In this document: piece after piece, positions 24,234 to 31,074 of the stretch
Numbering within the stretch: the first letter of the stretch is position 1
Layout: every line of letters begins with the position of its first letter
From: Lentzea albida
GTDB lineage: Bacteria > Actinomycetota > Actinomycetes > Mycobacteriales > Pseudonocardiaceae
Assembly: GCF_900111005.1 (NCBI RefSeq)
Contig: NZ_FOFV01000010.1
Location: 186,001 to 250,000 of the forward strand
Direction: 5' to 3'
Length of the DNA: 64,000 bases
Translations under genes and position numbers: made by a program
Notes under the pieces: generated by a model
The model's database searches: none
Told to the model about the DNA's origin: nothing
The model's input: the letters and a program-made list of their open reading frames with translations, nothing else

Positions 24234-24683
24234 ATGGTTTCGTTCACCAAGATCGCCGGCCGCGTCTCGGCCGCCGCCGTGGTCGCGCTCTCGGCCGTCG
24301 TCGCCCACGCACCGGCCGCGAACGCCGCCGCGCAGGAGTTCATCTACTCGGGCCAGAGCTACGGCTACGCCGGGGCGACGTTCGACTGGGCCGGCCGCAG
24401 CTCGGTGCGCAACATCGACCTGCTCGTGTCCGACTGGGGCTGCGACGCCAAGCCGGTGTACGCGTACTTCCTGTTCTACAACGGCTCGCTGCACCCCGAC
24501 ACGACGCCGACGCGCCGGTACGACTACTCGGGCTGCGACAAGGAGGACCACACCGCGTACAACGACCTGACGTGGTCGATCAGCGGCGACTCGATCACCT
24601 ACATGGGCGTCGTCGTCTGCCGTGACGCGGCGGACGGCCCGTGCAAGGTGGGCGGGCTGTCCGGGCGCAACCCCTACGCGTAG
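24234..24683 (+). CDS. Small secreted protein of unknown function
   Basis: A 149-residue exported protein I do not recognise. A signal peptide of about 32 residues (VSAAAVVALSAVVAHAPAANA) is followed by a mature domain of about 115 residues with four cysteines, in DWGCDAK, YSGCDKE, VVCRDA and GPCKVGG, enough for two disulfides. The mature part is rich in Tyr, Asp, Ser and Gly and should be beta-rich. ATG 24234 follows GTTAACTGCCGCC with no clear ribosome site. The last codons lie in a perfect 20-base palindrome. It is a single gene between terminator-like hairpins. Confidence 0.75.
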   Translation: MVSFTKIAGRVSAAAVVALSAVVAHAPAANAAAQEFIYSGQSYGYAGATFDWAGRSSVRNIDLLVSDWGCDAKPVYAYFLFYNGSLHPDTTPTRRYDYSGCDKEDHTAYNDLTWSISGDSITYMGVVVCRDAADGPCKVGGLSGRNPYA

Positions 24684-24699
24684 GGGTTCGTCGCACGAC

Positions 24700-24739
24700 G
24701 GAAGGGCGGTGGCCCCCTGCCCGGGGCTGCCGCCCTTCC
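24700..24739. terminator. Strong hairpin terminator after the small secreted protein gene
   Basis: Arms GGAAGGGCGG (24700-24709) and CCGCCCTTCC (24730-24739) pair perfectly, with further GGCCCC/GGGGCT pairing inside. A second perfect palindrome of 20 bases at 24669-24688 covers the stop codon (arms AACCCCTACG and CGTAGGGGTT). No U-tract follows, as is common in actinomycetes. Confidence 0.75.
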
Positions 24740-25190
24740 GGCTTGGCGGGGTGGAGGCTGGTGCGGGGTGGCCGGTGCGGGCAGCAGGTGTGGCGGGGCC
24801 GGGGTGGGGGAGGCGTCGTGGCGCGGCCTGCGGGCACGGGCACGGGCACGAGCACGGGCGGCGGGTGGGCGAGGCCGTCCGAGGCGGCACGTGTGGCGGG
24901 CCGCTGGTTGTGGCCTTGAGAGGGCCGCCGATCACGCTGCCGCGATTCTGGCGCTGCGGCGGGTCTGCTGCCGCTGCCGCTTGCTTGCCGCTGGTCCGCC
25001 ACTGCCGCTGGTCCGCCACTGCCGCTGGCCTGTCGCTGCCACAGGTCTGCCGCTGCCACGCGCGTGCCGCCGCAGCGCCGGCCACGCGCTCAGCCCCAGC
25101 CCGCGGCTCCAGCCCGCAGCCCTCACCCGCAGCCCCGGCCCGCTGGCCTCCGCACCGCAGCGCCGCCGCTCCCTCCCTCCCTCCACAAAG
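24740..25190. repeat. Long non-coding intergenic stretch with GC-rich short repeats
   Basis: No credible gene is seen between the terminator and the promoter of the next operon. Open frames here give low-complexity Pro/Arg/Ala translations without ribosome sites. The region has short degenerate repeats, clearest as a 17-base unit TGCCGCTGGTCCGCCAC at 24986 and 25003 with a partial third copy from 25020, and repeated CACGGGCACG-type runs near 24830-24860. Such decayed repeats look like slippage or remnants of a degraded gene rather than a functional element. Confidence 0.5.
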
Positions 25191-25197
25191 GACCCCA

Positions 25198-25256
25198 GTC
25201 GAACATCCCGCCTCCGTTCGACACCCCCGTTCGACGATATTCGACACCGGTTCGAC
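25198..25256 (+). promoter_or_regulatory. Iterated GTTCGAC heptamers upstream of the 25-31 kb operon
   Basis: GTTCGAC occurs at 25216, 25229 and 25250, ATTCGAC at 25239, and the reverse complement GTCGAAC at 25198. The direct copies are spaced 13, 10 and 11 bases, close to one helical turn, so a regulator could bind one face of the DNA. The array ends eight bases before a TTGACG -35 box. The same heptamer is doubled upstream of both PL11 genes. The regulator is unknown. Confidence 0.6.
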
Positions 25257-25263
25257 CCCTTCC

Positions 25264-25308
25264 TTGACGCTGGTCATGCACCGATGCAAACTCCGGAAAG
25301 CGTTTTCC
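25264..25308 (+). promoter_or_regulatory. Promoter with LacI-type operator GGAAAGCGTTTTCC
   Basis: TTGACG (25264-25269) and CAAACT (25287-25292) are 17 bases apart and resemble -35 and -10 elements. The near-palindrome GGAAAGCGTTTTCC (25295-25308), with a central CG as in LacI-family sites, covers the expected transcription start. The identical 14-mer lies upstream of the second PL11 gene at 36374-36387. Confidence 0.65.
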
Positions 25309-25328
25309 AGCGACGAGGCCGGGGGTCG

Positions 25329-26252
25329 ATGAGCGCTCTAGACGAACTGCGCCAGCTGCGCAAAGGCGGCGCTCAGGTGCGCAAAGGCGACAACCGGGCC
25401 GCGTTCTGGTTCCTGGCGCCCTGGTTCGCCGGACTGCTCCTCATCACGGTCGGCCCGGTCCTCGCGTCCTTCGCGCTGGGCTTCACCAAGTACAACCTGA
25501 TCCAGCCGCCGCGGTTCATCGGCCTCGACAACTTCGCCCGCGTCCTGAGCGACGAGCGACTGCACAACGCGCTGCGGGTCACGTTCACCTACGTGCTGGT
25601 GTCCGTACCACTCCAACTGGCGTGCGCGCTGGGAGTGGCTCTGCTGCTGAACAAAGGGCTGCGCGGGCTCGCCTTCTACCGCTCGGCGTTCTACCTGCCG
25701 TCGCTGCTCGGGTCGAGCGTGGCGATCGCGGTGCTGTGGACGCAGGTCTTCGGCACCGACGGCCTGGTGAACCGGGTCCTGGGCTTCTTCGGCGTCGAGG
25801 GCCGGGGGTGGATCTCCGACCCGGACACGGCGTTGTCGACGCTGATCGTGCTGAACGTGTGGACGTTCGGCTCGCCGATGATCATCTTCCTGGCCGGGCT
25901 GCGGCAGATCCCCGAGGTCTACTACGAGGCCGCCGCGATCGACGGGGCGAGCCGGTGGGCGCGGTTCCGGTCGATCACGATGCCGCTGCTGTCGCCCATC
26001 CTGTTCTTCACCCTGGTGCTGCAGATCATCCACGCGTTCCAGTCGTTCACGCAGGCGTTCGTGGTGTCCGGCGGCACGGGTGGGCCGTCCGACTCGACCA
26101 TGTTCTACACGCTCTACCTGTACCAGCAGGGTTTCAGTCGGTTCGACATGGGTTACGCGTCGGCGCTGGCGTGGTTCCTGCTGCTGATCATCGCGGCGTT
26201 CACCGCGGTCAACTTCTGGGCGGCCAGGTTCTGGGTGTTCTATGACGACTAG
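25329..26252 (+). CDS. Sugar ABC transporter permease (MalF/UgpA type)
   Basis: First membrane subunit of a CUT1-type sugar importer, about 307 residues. Helix 1 is WFLAPWFAGLLLITVGPVLA, and the EAA loop reads YYEAAAIDGASRWARFRSIT in the second half. I chose ATG 25329, preceded by GGGGG three bases away and GAGG a little further; an earlier ATG at 25284 would place the operator inside the gene. It heads an operon of six overlapping or closely spaced genes. No ATPase is encoded nearby, so a shared MsiK-type ATPase is presumed. Confidence 0.92.
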   Translation: MSALDELRQLRKGGAQVRKGDNRAAFWFLAPWFAGLLLITVGPVLASFALGFTKYNLIQPPRFIGLDNFARVLSDERLHNALRVTFTYVLVSVPLQLACALGVALLLNKGLRGLAFYRSAFYLPSLLGSSVAIAVLWTQVFGTDGLVNRVLGFFGVEGRGWISDPDTALSTLIVLNVWTFGSPMIIFLAGLRQIPEVYYEAAAIDGASRWARFRSITMPLLSPILFFTLVLQIIHAFQSFTQAFVVSGGTGGPSDSTMFYTLYLYQQGFSRFDMGYASALAWFLLLIIAAFTAVNFWAARFWVFYDD

Positions 26253-27075
26253 AAGGGTGTTCGCTCCTCTCAAGCACCTCGGCCTGGTCCTCATCGGGTT
26301 CGTGATGCTCTACCCGGTGCTGTGGATGGTCGTGAGCTCGCTGCGGCCCGGCGACGAGATCTTCCGCAGCCCCGGCCTGGTCCTCGACGGGCTGCGCACC
26401 GAGAACTACTCCGAGGGCTGGAACGCGCTGACGCCGTCGTTCGGCACGTACCTGCTGAACTCGGCGGTGCTGGTGCTGGGCTGCATCGTCGGCAACCTCG
26501 TGTCGTGCTCGATGGCGGCGTACGCGTTCGCGCGGCTGCAGTTCCGCGGCAAGCGGTGGTGGTTCGGGATCATGCTCGGCACGATCATGCTGCCGATCCA
26601 CGTGATCATCGTGCCGCAGTACGTGCTGTTCTCGAACATCGGCTGGGTCAACACGTTCCTGCCGCTGATCGTGCCGAAGATCCTCGCCACCGACGCGTTC
26701 TTCGTGTTCCTGATGGTGCAGTTCATCCGCGGGCTCCCCAGGGAACTGGACGAGGCGGCGCGCATCGACGGCTGCGGGCACCCGCGCATCTTCCTGCAGA
26801 TCGTCCTGCCGCTGATGACGCCCGCTCTCGCCACCACGACGATCTTCACGTTCATCTGGACCTGGAACGACTTCTTCAGCCAGCTGATCTACCTGACGGA
26901 CCCGGACATGTACACGGTCCCCGTCGCCCTGCGCTCGTTCGTCGACTCGACGGTCGCCACGTCGTGGGGCTCGCAGTTCGCGATGAGCGTGGTGTCGCTC
27001 GTCCCGATCTTCCTCGCCTTCCTGATCGGTCAGCGGTACCTCGTCAAGGGGATCGCGACGACCGGGGGCAAGTAG
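26242..27075 (+). CDS. Sugar ABC transporter permease (MalG/UgpE type)
   Basis: Second CUT1 permease, 277 residues with six helices. It starts LGLVLIGFVMLYPVLWMVVSS and carries the EAA motif ELDEAARIDGCGHPRIFLQI followed by the conserved LPLMTPALATTTIFTFIWTWNDF region. The ATG at 26242 overlaps the end of the preceding permease gene by 11 bases, so the subunits are translated together. Confidence 0.93.
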   Translation: MTTRRVFAPLKHLGLVLIGFVMLYPVLWMVVSSLRPGDEIFRSPGLVLDGLRTENYSEGWNALTPSFGTYLLNSAVLVLGCIVGNLVSCSMAAYAFARLQFRGKRWWFGIMLGTIMLPIHVIIVPQYVLFSNIGWVNTFLPLIVPKILATDAFFVFLMVQFIRGLPRELDEAARIDGCGHPRIFLQIVLPLMTPALATTTIFTFIWTWNDFFSQLIYLTDPDMYTVPVALRSFVDSTVATSWGSQFAMSVVSLVPIFLAFLIGQRYLVKGIATTGGK

Positions 27076-27090
27076 CCGAAAGGACAGCTC

Positions 27091-28398
27091 ATGAGCAGAG
27101 GTGTTCGCCGCGGCGCCGTGTGGGCGGTGCTGCTGTCGCTGACCGCGTCCCTGGCGGCGTGCGCGTCCGGGTCCGACGCGGGTGGCGATCTGACGTCGGA
27201 GAAGGTCACGCTGCGCTTCACCTGGTGGGGCGCCGACGACCGGCACAAGCGCACGCAGCAGGTCATCGAGATGTTCCAGCGCAAGCACCCCAACATCACC
27301 GTCAAGGGCGAGTTCAAGGAGTGGAACGGCTACTGGGACAGCCTGGCCACCACCATGGCGGCCAACGACGCGCCGGACGTCATGCAGATGGACGAGCTCT
27401 ACATCGCCTCCTACGCCGAGCGCGGCGCGTTGCTCGACCTGAACGAGGCCGAGAAGCACCTGGACACCGCGAACTTCGACCAGAAGGCACTCGCCACCGG
27501 TGCGATCGGCGGCAAGCAGTACGGGCTGCCGGTCGGCCTCGGCATGTACTCGATCATGGCGAACCTCGACCTGCTCGCGAAGTACGACATCCCGGTGCCT
27601 GACGACACCAAGTGGTCGTGGGACGACCTGAAGTCCATCGGCGACCAGGTGTCGAAGGCCGGCGGCGGTCAGGTGTTCGGCGTGCAGTCGCCGGGCATCA
27701 ACGACGCGGCCGGGCTGAGCATCCGGGCGCGGCAGCAGGGCAAGGCGATGTTCGACGCCGAGGCCAAGGTGGTGCTGCCCCAGGAGATCGCGCGCGACTA
27801 CTGGCAGTACATCCTGGACCTGTCGAAGTCCGGTGCGGCCGCGGCGCCGTCGGTGACGATCGAGAAGGCCTCCGCCGGCCTGAACCAGTCGGCCACGGCG
27901 ACCAACACCGCCGCGTTCGGCCTCTGGTGGAACACGCAGCTGACGGCGTTGACGGCGGCGAGTGGCCAGAAGCTGAAGCTGCTGCGGCTGCCCGGTGAGA
28001 CGCAGGGCCCGGCACCCGGTGCTTACTACAAGCCGTCGATGTTCTGGTCGGTCTCGGCGCGCTCGAAGCACCCGGCCGAGGCGGCGGCGTTCGTCAGCTT
28101 CCTCGCCAATGACGAGGCGGCGGCGAAGGTCCTGCTCACCGAACGCGGTGTGCCCGCCAACCAGAAGATCCGCGAGGCGATCGCGGGCCAGCTCAAGGAC
28201 ACCGACAAGGCCGCCAAGGAGTACCTCGACACCGTCCCGGTCAGCGACCCGCCCAGGATCACCCCGAACGGCGCCAGCACGCTCGACACGATCCTCAAGC
28301 GGCACACCGAGGACGTGCTGTTCGGCCGGACGACCCCCGATGCGGCGGCGGCGTCCTTCATCGAGGAAGTCCAGTCCGAAGTGGACGCGGCCAGGTGA
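27091..28398 (+). CDS. Sugar-binding lipoprotein of a CUT1 ABC transporter
   Basis: Extracellular solute-binding lipoprotein of 435 residues (SBP_bac_1 family). The signal peptide AVWAVLLSLTASLAAC ends in a lipobox with Cys at residue 24. The mature N terminus has VTLRFTWWGADDRHKRTQQV, a typical opening for oligosaccharide-binding proteins, then MAANDAPDVMQMDELYIASY. GAAAGGA precedes ATG 27091. By its promoter motifs (shared with rhamnogalacturonan lyase genes) the ligand is probably a pectin-derived oligosaccharide; this is inference. Confidence 0.92.
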   Translation: MSRGVRRGAVWAVLLSLTASLAACASGSDAGGDLTSEKVTLRFTWWGADDRHKRTQQVIEMFQRKHPNITVKGEFKEWNGYWDSLATTMAANDAPDVMQMDELYIASYAERGALLDLNEAEKHLDTANFDQKALATGAIGGKQYGLPVGLGMYSIMANLDLLAKYDIPVPDDTKWSWDDLKSIGDQVSKAGGGQVFGVQSPGINDAAGLSIRARQQGKAMFDAEAKVVLPQEIARDYWQYILDLSKSGAAAAPSVTIEKASAGLNQSATATNTAAFGLWWNTQLTALTAASGQKLKLLRLPGETQGPAPGAYYKPSMFWSVSARSKHPAEAAAFVSFLANDEAAAKVLLTERGVPANQKIREAIAGQLKDTDKAAKEYLDTVPVSDPPRITPNGASTLDTILKRHTEDVLFGRTTPDAAAASFIEEVQSEVDAAR

Positions 28399-29477
28399 GG
28401 CGCGCGGCCATCGTCGGCACCGGCGCCATCGCGGCGGCCCACGCCGAGGCGCTGCGGGCGGCAGGAGATCGCGTCGAACTGGTGGCGGTGGTGGACGTGG
28501 ACGCCGATCGTGCCTCGGCGTTCGCCAAGGAGTGGGGTGTGCCGCGCACGCATGCCACCTCCTCCGCCCTGCTGGCGGCGGAGGAACTGGACTTCGTGCA
28601 CGTGTGCACACCGCCGCGCCACCACGTGCCGATCGCCCTCGAATGCCTGGCGGCGAACGTCCACGTGCTGGTGGAGAAGCCGCCGGCGTTGTCGTTGAGC
28701 GAGGTAGACGCGCTGATCGCGGCGGAGCGCGCGTCGGCCGGGCGGGTCGCGACGGTGTTCCAGCACCGCTTCGGGCCCGCCGCGATCCGGTTGCGGCGCC
28801 TGGTCGCCGAGGGCGTGCTCGGCCGGTCGTTCGTCGCGAAGTGCGACACGCTGTGGTACCGCGGCGACGCCTACTTCGACGTGCCGTGGCGCGGGACGTG
28901 GGAGAGCGAAGGCGGCGGCCCGACCATGGGTCACGGCATCCACCAGTTCGACCTGCTGCTGTCGGTTCTCGGGCCGTGGCAGGAGATCCGGGCCGTCGCC
29001 GTCCGGCAGGCGCGGGACGTGCAGACCGAGGACGTCTCGATGGCGCTGGTGACGTTCGCCGACGGCACGGTCGCGTCGGTCGTGAACTCCCTGCTGTCTC
29101 CTCGGGAGACCTCGGAGCTGCGGTTCGACTTCGAGCGCGCGACGGTCGAGGTCGAACACCTCTACGGCTACACGGACGCGCATTGGACGGTCACGCCCGC
29201 GCCCGGTCACGAGGACGTCGTGCCGCGGTGGCGGGAGGAGCAGTCCGGGATCGTGAGCGGCCACCGGTGCCAGGTGGCGGCGTTCCTGGACGCGCTGGAC
29301 GAGGGCTCGGCACCGCCGGTCTCCCTCGAGGACACGCGGACCACGATGGAGTTCGTCGCGGCGCTCTACGCCTCCGCGTTCACCGGAACCGTCGTCAAGG
29401 CGGGTCAGATCGGCCCGGACAGCCCGTTCTACGCCTCCATGGAAGGGATCGGTGCCCCGTGGGCGAACACCCGGTGA
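28395..29477 (+). CDS. Gfo/Idh/MocA-family oxidoreductase
   Basis: NAD(P)-dependent sugar dehydrogenase-like enzyme, 360 residues, cytoplasmic. The Rossmann loop IVGTGAIAAAHAEAL is at residues 6-20, the EKP motif in VLVEKPPALSLSEVDALI near residue 97, and the C-terminal domain has the catalytic-type GHGIHQFDLLLSVLG near residue 178. GTG 28395 overlaps the binding-protein stop as GTGA. Family members oxidise hydroxyls of sugars, inositols or glycosides, often as the first step of non-hydrolytic glycoside cleavage. Together with the next two genes it suggests oxidative processing of the imported sugar. Confidence 0.9.
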   Translation: MRRAAIVGTGAIAAAHAEALRAAGDRVELVAVVDVDADRASAFAKEWGVPRTHATSSALLAAEELDFVHVCTPPRHHVPIALECLAANVHVLVEKPPALSLSEVDALIAAERASAGRVATVFQHRFGPAAIRLRRLVAEGVLGRSFVAKCDTLWYRGDAYFDVPWRGTWESEGGGPTMGHGIHQFDLLLSVLGPWQEIRAVAVRQARDVQTEDVSMALVTFADGTVASVVNSLLSPRETSELRFDFERATVEVEHLYGYTDAHWTVTPAPGHEDVVPRWREEQSGIVSGHRCQVAAFLDALDEGSAPPVSLEDTRTTMEFVAALYASAFTGTVVKAGQIGPDSPFYASMEGIGAPWANTR

Positions 29478-30337
29478 TCACGCGGCAGGACGACTCGGCG
29501 CTCTCCGTGTCGGCCGGCGACGTCGAGCTCTTCCGGTACGTCCACCGGCCGTCCACCCCCGCGTTCGAGGGCCCGAAGCCGTACCTGCACCCGGTGCGGT
29601 CGCTCGCCGGGGACGTGGTGACGGCCTTTCGCCCGCACGACCACCGCTGGCACAAGGGCGTGCAGATGACCGCGACCGACGTGTCGGGCGAGAACTTCTG
29701 GGGTGGCGTCACGTACGTGCGCGACCGGGGTTACGTGGCGCTGCCGAACGTCGGCACCATGCGGCACGAGGAGTTCGAGGTCGACGGGCCGCGGATCGGC
29801 GAGCAGCTGTCGTGGTTCACCGAGGCGGGGGAGCGCTGGGTCGGGGAGACGCGGTCGTTCACCGTGGACGTCGAGGACGAGTCCTGGACGCTGGAGTTCT
29901 CGACGACCCTGACGAACCTGCGTGCGGAGCCGTTGGTGTTCGGCAGCCCGACGACGAACGGGCGCGAGCTCGCCGGGTACACCGGGTTCTTCTGGCGCGG
30001 GCCGCGGTCGTTCACCGACGGCGTGGTGCTCGCCGCCGACGGTGGCGCCGGGCAGGAGATGATGGGCGAGGCCGCGCGGTGGCTGGCGTTCATCGGGCAC
30101 CACGACGAGGTGGACCGTTCGTCGACGCTGCTGTTCGTCGACCACCCGGACAACAAGGGCACGCACTGGTTCGTGCGCAGCACGCCGTTCGCGGCGGTCA
30201 ACCCCTCGTTCGCCTTCCACGAGCCGGTGGAATTGCCCGCGGGGGCGGACTTGAGCCTGCGCTACCGGCTCGTCGTCGGCAACGGCGAGTGGTCGCGCGA
30301 CCGACTGGAATCCTGTGTGGAGGAACATCCGTGGTGA
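29459..30337 (+). CDS. DUF6807 (PmoA-like) family protein
   Basis: A soluble protein of about 292 residues. The family mark is a histidine-rich segment, AFRPHDHRWHKGVQMT around residue 60, followed by NFWGG and, later, GRELAGYTGFFWRGPRSFTDG and DHPDNKGTHWFVRS. Such proteins are repeatedly found beside Gfo/Idh/MocA oxidoreductases, but no biochemical function is established that I can name. GTG 29459 has GGAAGGGA about ten bases upstream; GTG 29474, overlapping the previous stop as GTGA, is an equally possible start. It may act on the oxidised sugar product (inference). Confidence 0.8.
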   Translation: MGEHPVITRQDDSALSVSAGDVELFRYVHRPSTPAFEGPKPYLHPVRSLAGDVVTAFRPHDHRWHKGVQMTATDVSGENFWGGVTYVRDRGYVALPNVGTMRHEEFEVDGPRIGEQLSWFTEAGERWVGETRSFTVDVEDESWTLEFSTTLTNLRAEPLVFGSPTTNGRELAGYTGFFWRGPRSFTDGVVLAADGGAGQEMMGEAARWLAFIGHHDEVDRSSTLLFVDHPDNKGTHWFVRSTPFAAVNPSFAFHEPVELPAGADLSLRYRLVVGNGEWSRDRLESCVEEHPW

Positions 30338-30996
30338 CGCCGTTCCCCGGTGGGGTGGGCATTTCCGGCCTGCGCGTGTACGACTGGCCGTCGGTGGACG
30401 GGGCGTGTGGTGGCTCGCCGCACGTCCACCTCGCCTGTTCGGAGTGCTACTACGTGATCGGCGGGCAGGGCAGCGTCCAGACCTTGACGCCACGCGGCTT
30501 CGCCGAGACGCCGCTGCGCGAGGGCACCGTCGCCTGGTTCACACCGGGCACGGTCCACCGCCTGGTCAACGACGGCGACCTGCGGATCATCGTGATCATG
30601 CAGAACAGCGGCCTGCCCGAGGCGGGCGACGCGGTGTTCACGTTCCCGCCCGAGCTGCTGGCGGACGAGGAGAGATATCTGTCCTGTGCGCAGGCCTCGG
30701 ACGAGGAATCGGCGCGCAAGCGCAGAGATCTGGCGCTCGAAGGCTTTCTCGAGTTGCGGCGTTCCGGTGATCTGCAGGCCTTCTACCGCGCCGCGGCACG
30801 GTTGAAGCGGAATTCCCTGGACGACTGGGAAAAGCGCTGGCGCAACGGCGCGCTGGCGTCGGCGGAACGCACCGGTGAGCACCTGGACCGCTTGCGGGAC
30901 GGCGACATCGCGCACCTCGCCGACGCGGACGTCCACGTGACGCGGAAGGAAGGTCCGCAGCGGTTCGGCATGTGTGGCCGGCTCGACGTCTACTGA
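30331..30996 (+). CDS. Cupin-domain protein with helical C-terminal extension
   Basis: A 221-residue protein. The first 110 residues form a cupin barrel with motif 1 SPHVHLACSECYYVIGGQG (metal ligands His, His, Glu) and motif 2 FTPGTVHRLVN (His). After PPELLADEERYLSC the remaining 90 residues are predicted helical and charged (SARKRRDLALEGFLELRRSG, then FYRAAARLKRNSLDDWEKRW), unlike simple sugar-isomerase cupins. GTG 30331 has GGAGG seven bases upstream and overlaps the previous stop. It closes the operon; a metal-dependent isomerase, epimerase or lyase acting on the same sugar is likely, but not provable here. Confidence 0.8.
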   Translation: MVTPFPGGVGISGLRVYDWPSVDGACGGSPHVHLACSECYYVIGGQGSVQTLTPRGFAETPLREGTVAWFTPGTVHRLVNDGDLRIIVIMQNSGLPEAGDAVFTFPPELLADEERYLSCAQASDEESARKRRDLALEGFLELRRSGDLQAFYRAAARLKRNSLDDWEKRWRNGALASAERTGEHLDRLRDGDIAHLADADVHVTRKEGPQRFGMCGRLDVY

Positions 30997-31030
30997 TCGA
31001 ATTCGAGTCGAAGAAATTCGCCGGGGCGTT

Positions 31031-31074
31031 GTTCGACCCGTTCGACGCTAGCGTTTCTCGTATGAAACGTTTCA
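31031..31074 (+). promoter_or_regulatory. Promoter region of the first PL11 gene: GTTCGAC pair and RhaR-type operator
   Basis: GTTCGAC stands at 31031 and 31040 (the pair reads GTTCGACCCGTTCGAC). TAGCGT (31049-31054) lies seven bases before the ATG and fits a -10 of a leaderless transcript. The perfect palindrome TGAAACGTTTCA (31063-31074) starts inside the ATG codon, so a bound repressor would cover the transcription and translation start. The palindrome matches the operators around the rhamnose regulator gene at 53.2 kb. Confidence 0.65.

Noticed and set aside
24768..25328. N-terminal extension of the 25-kb permease and other frames in the intergenic stretch
   Set aside because: The translation is Pro/Arg/Ala repeats, and the promoter and operator elements lie inside it. 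ATG 25329 has a ribosome site.
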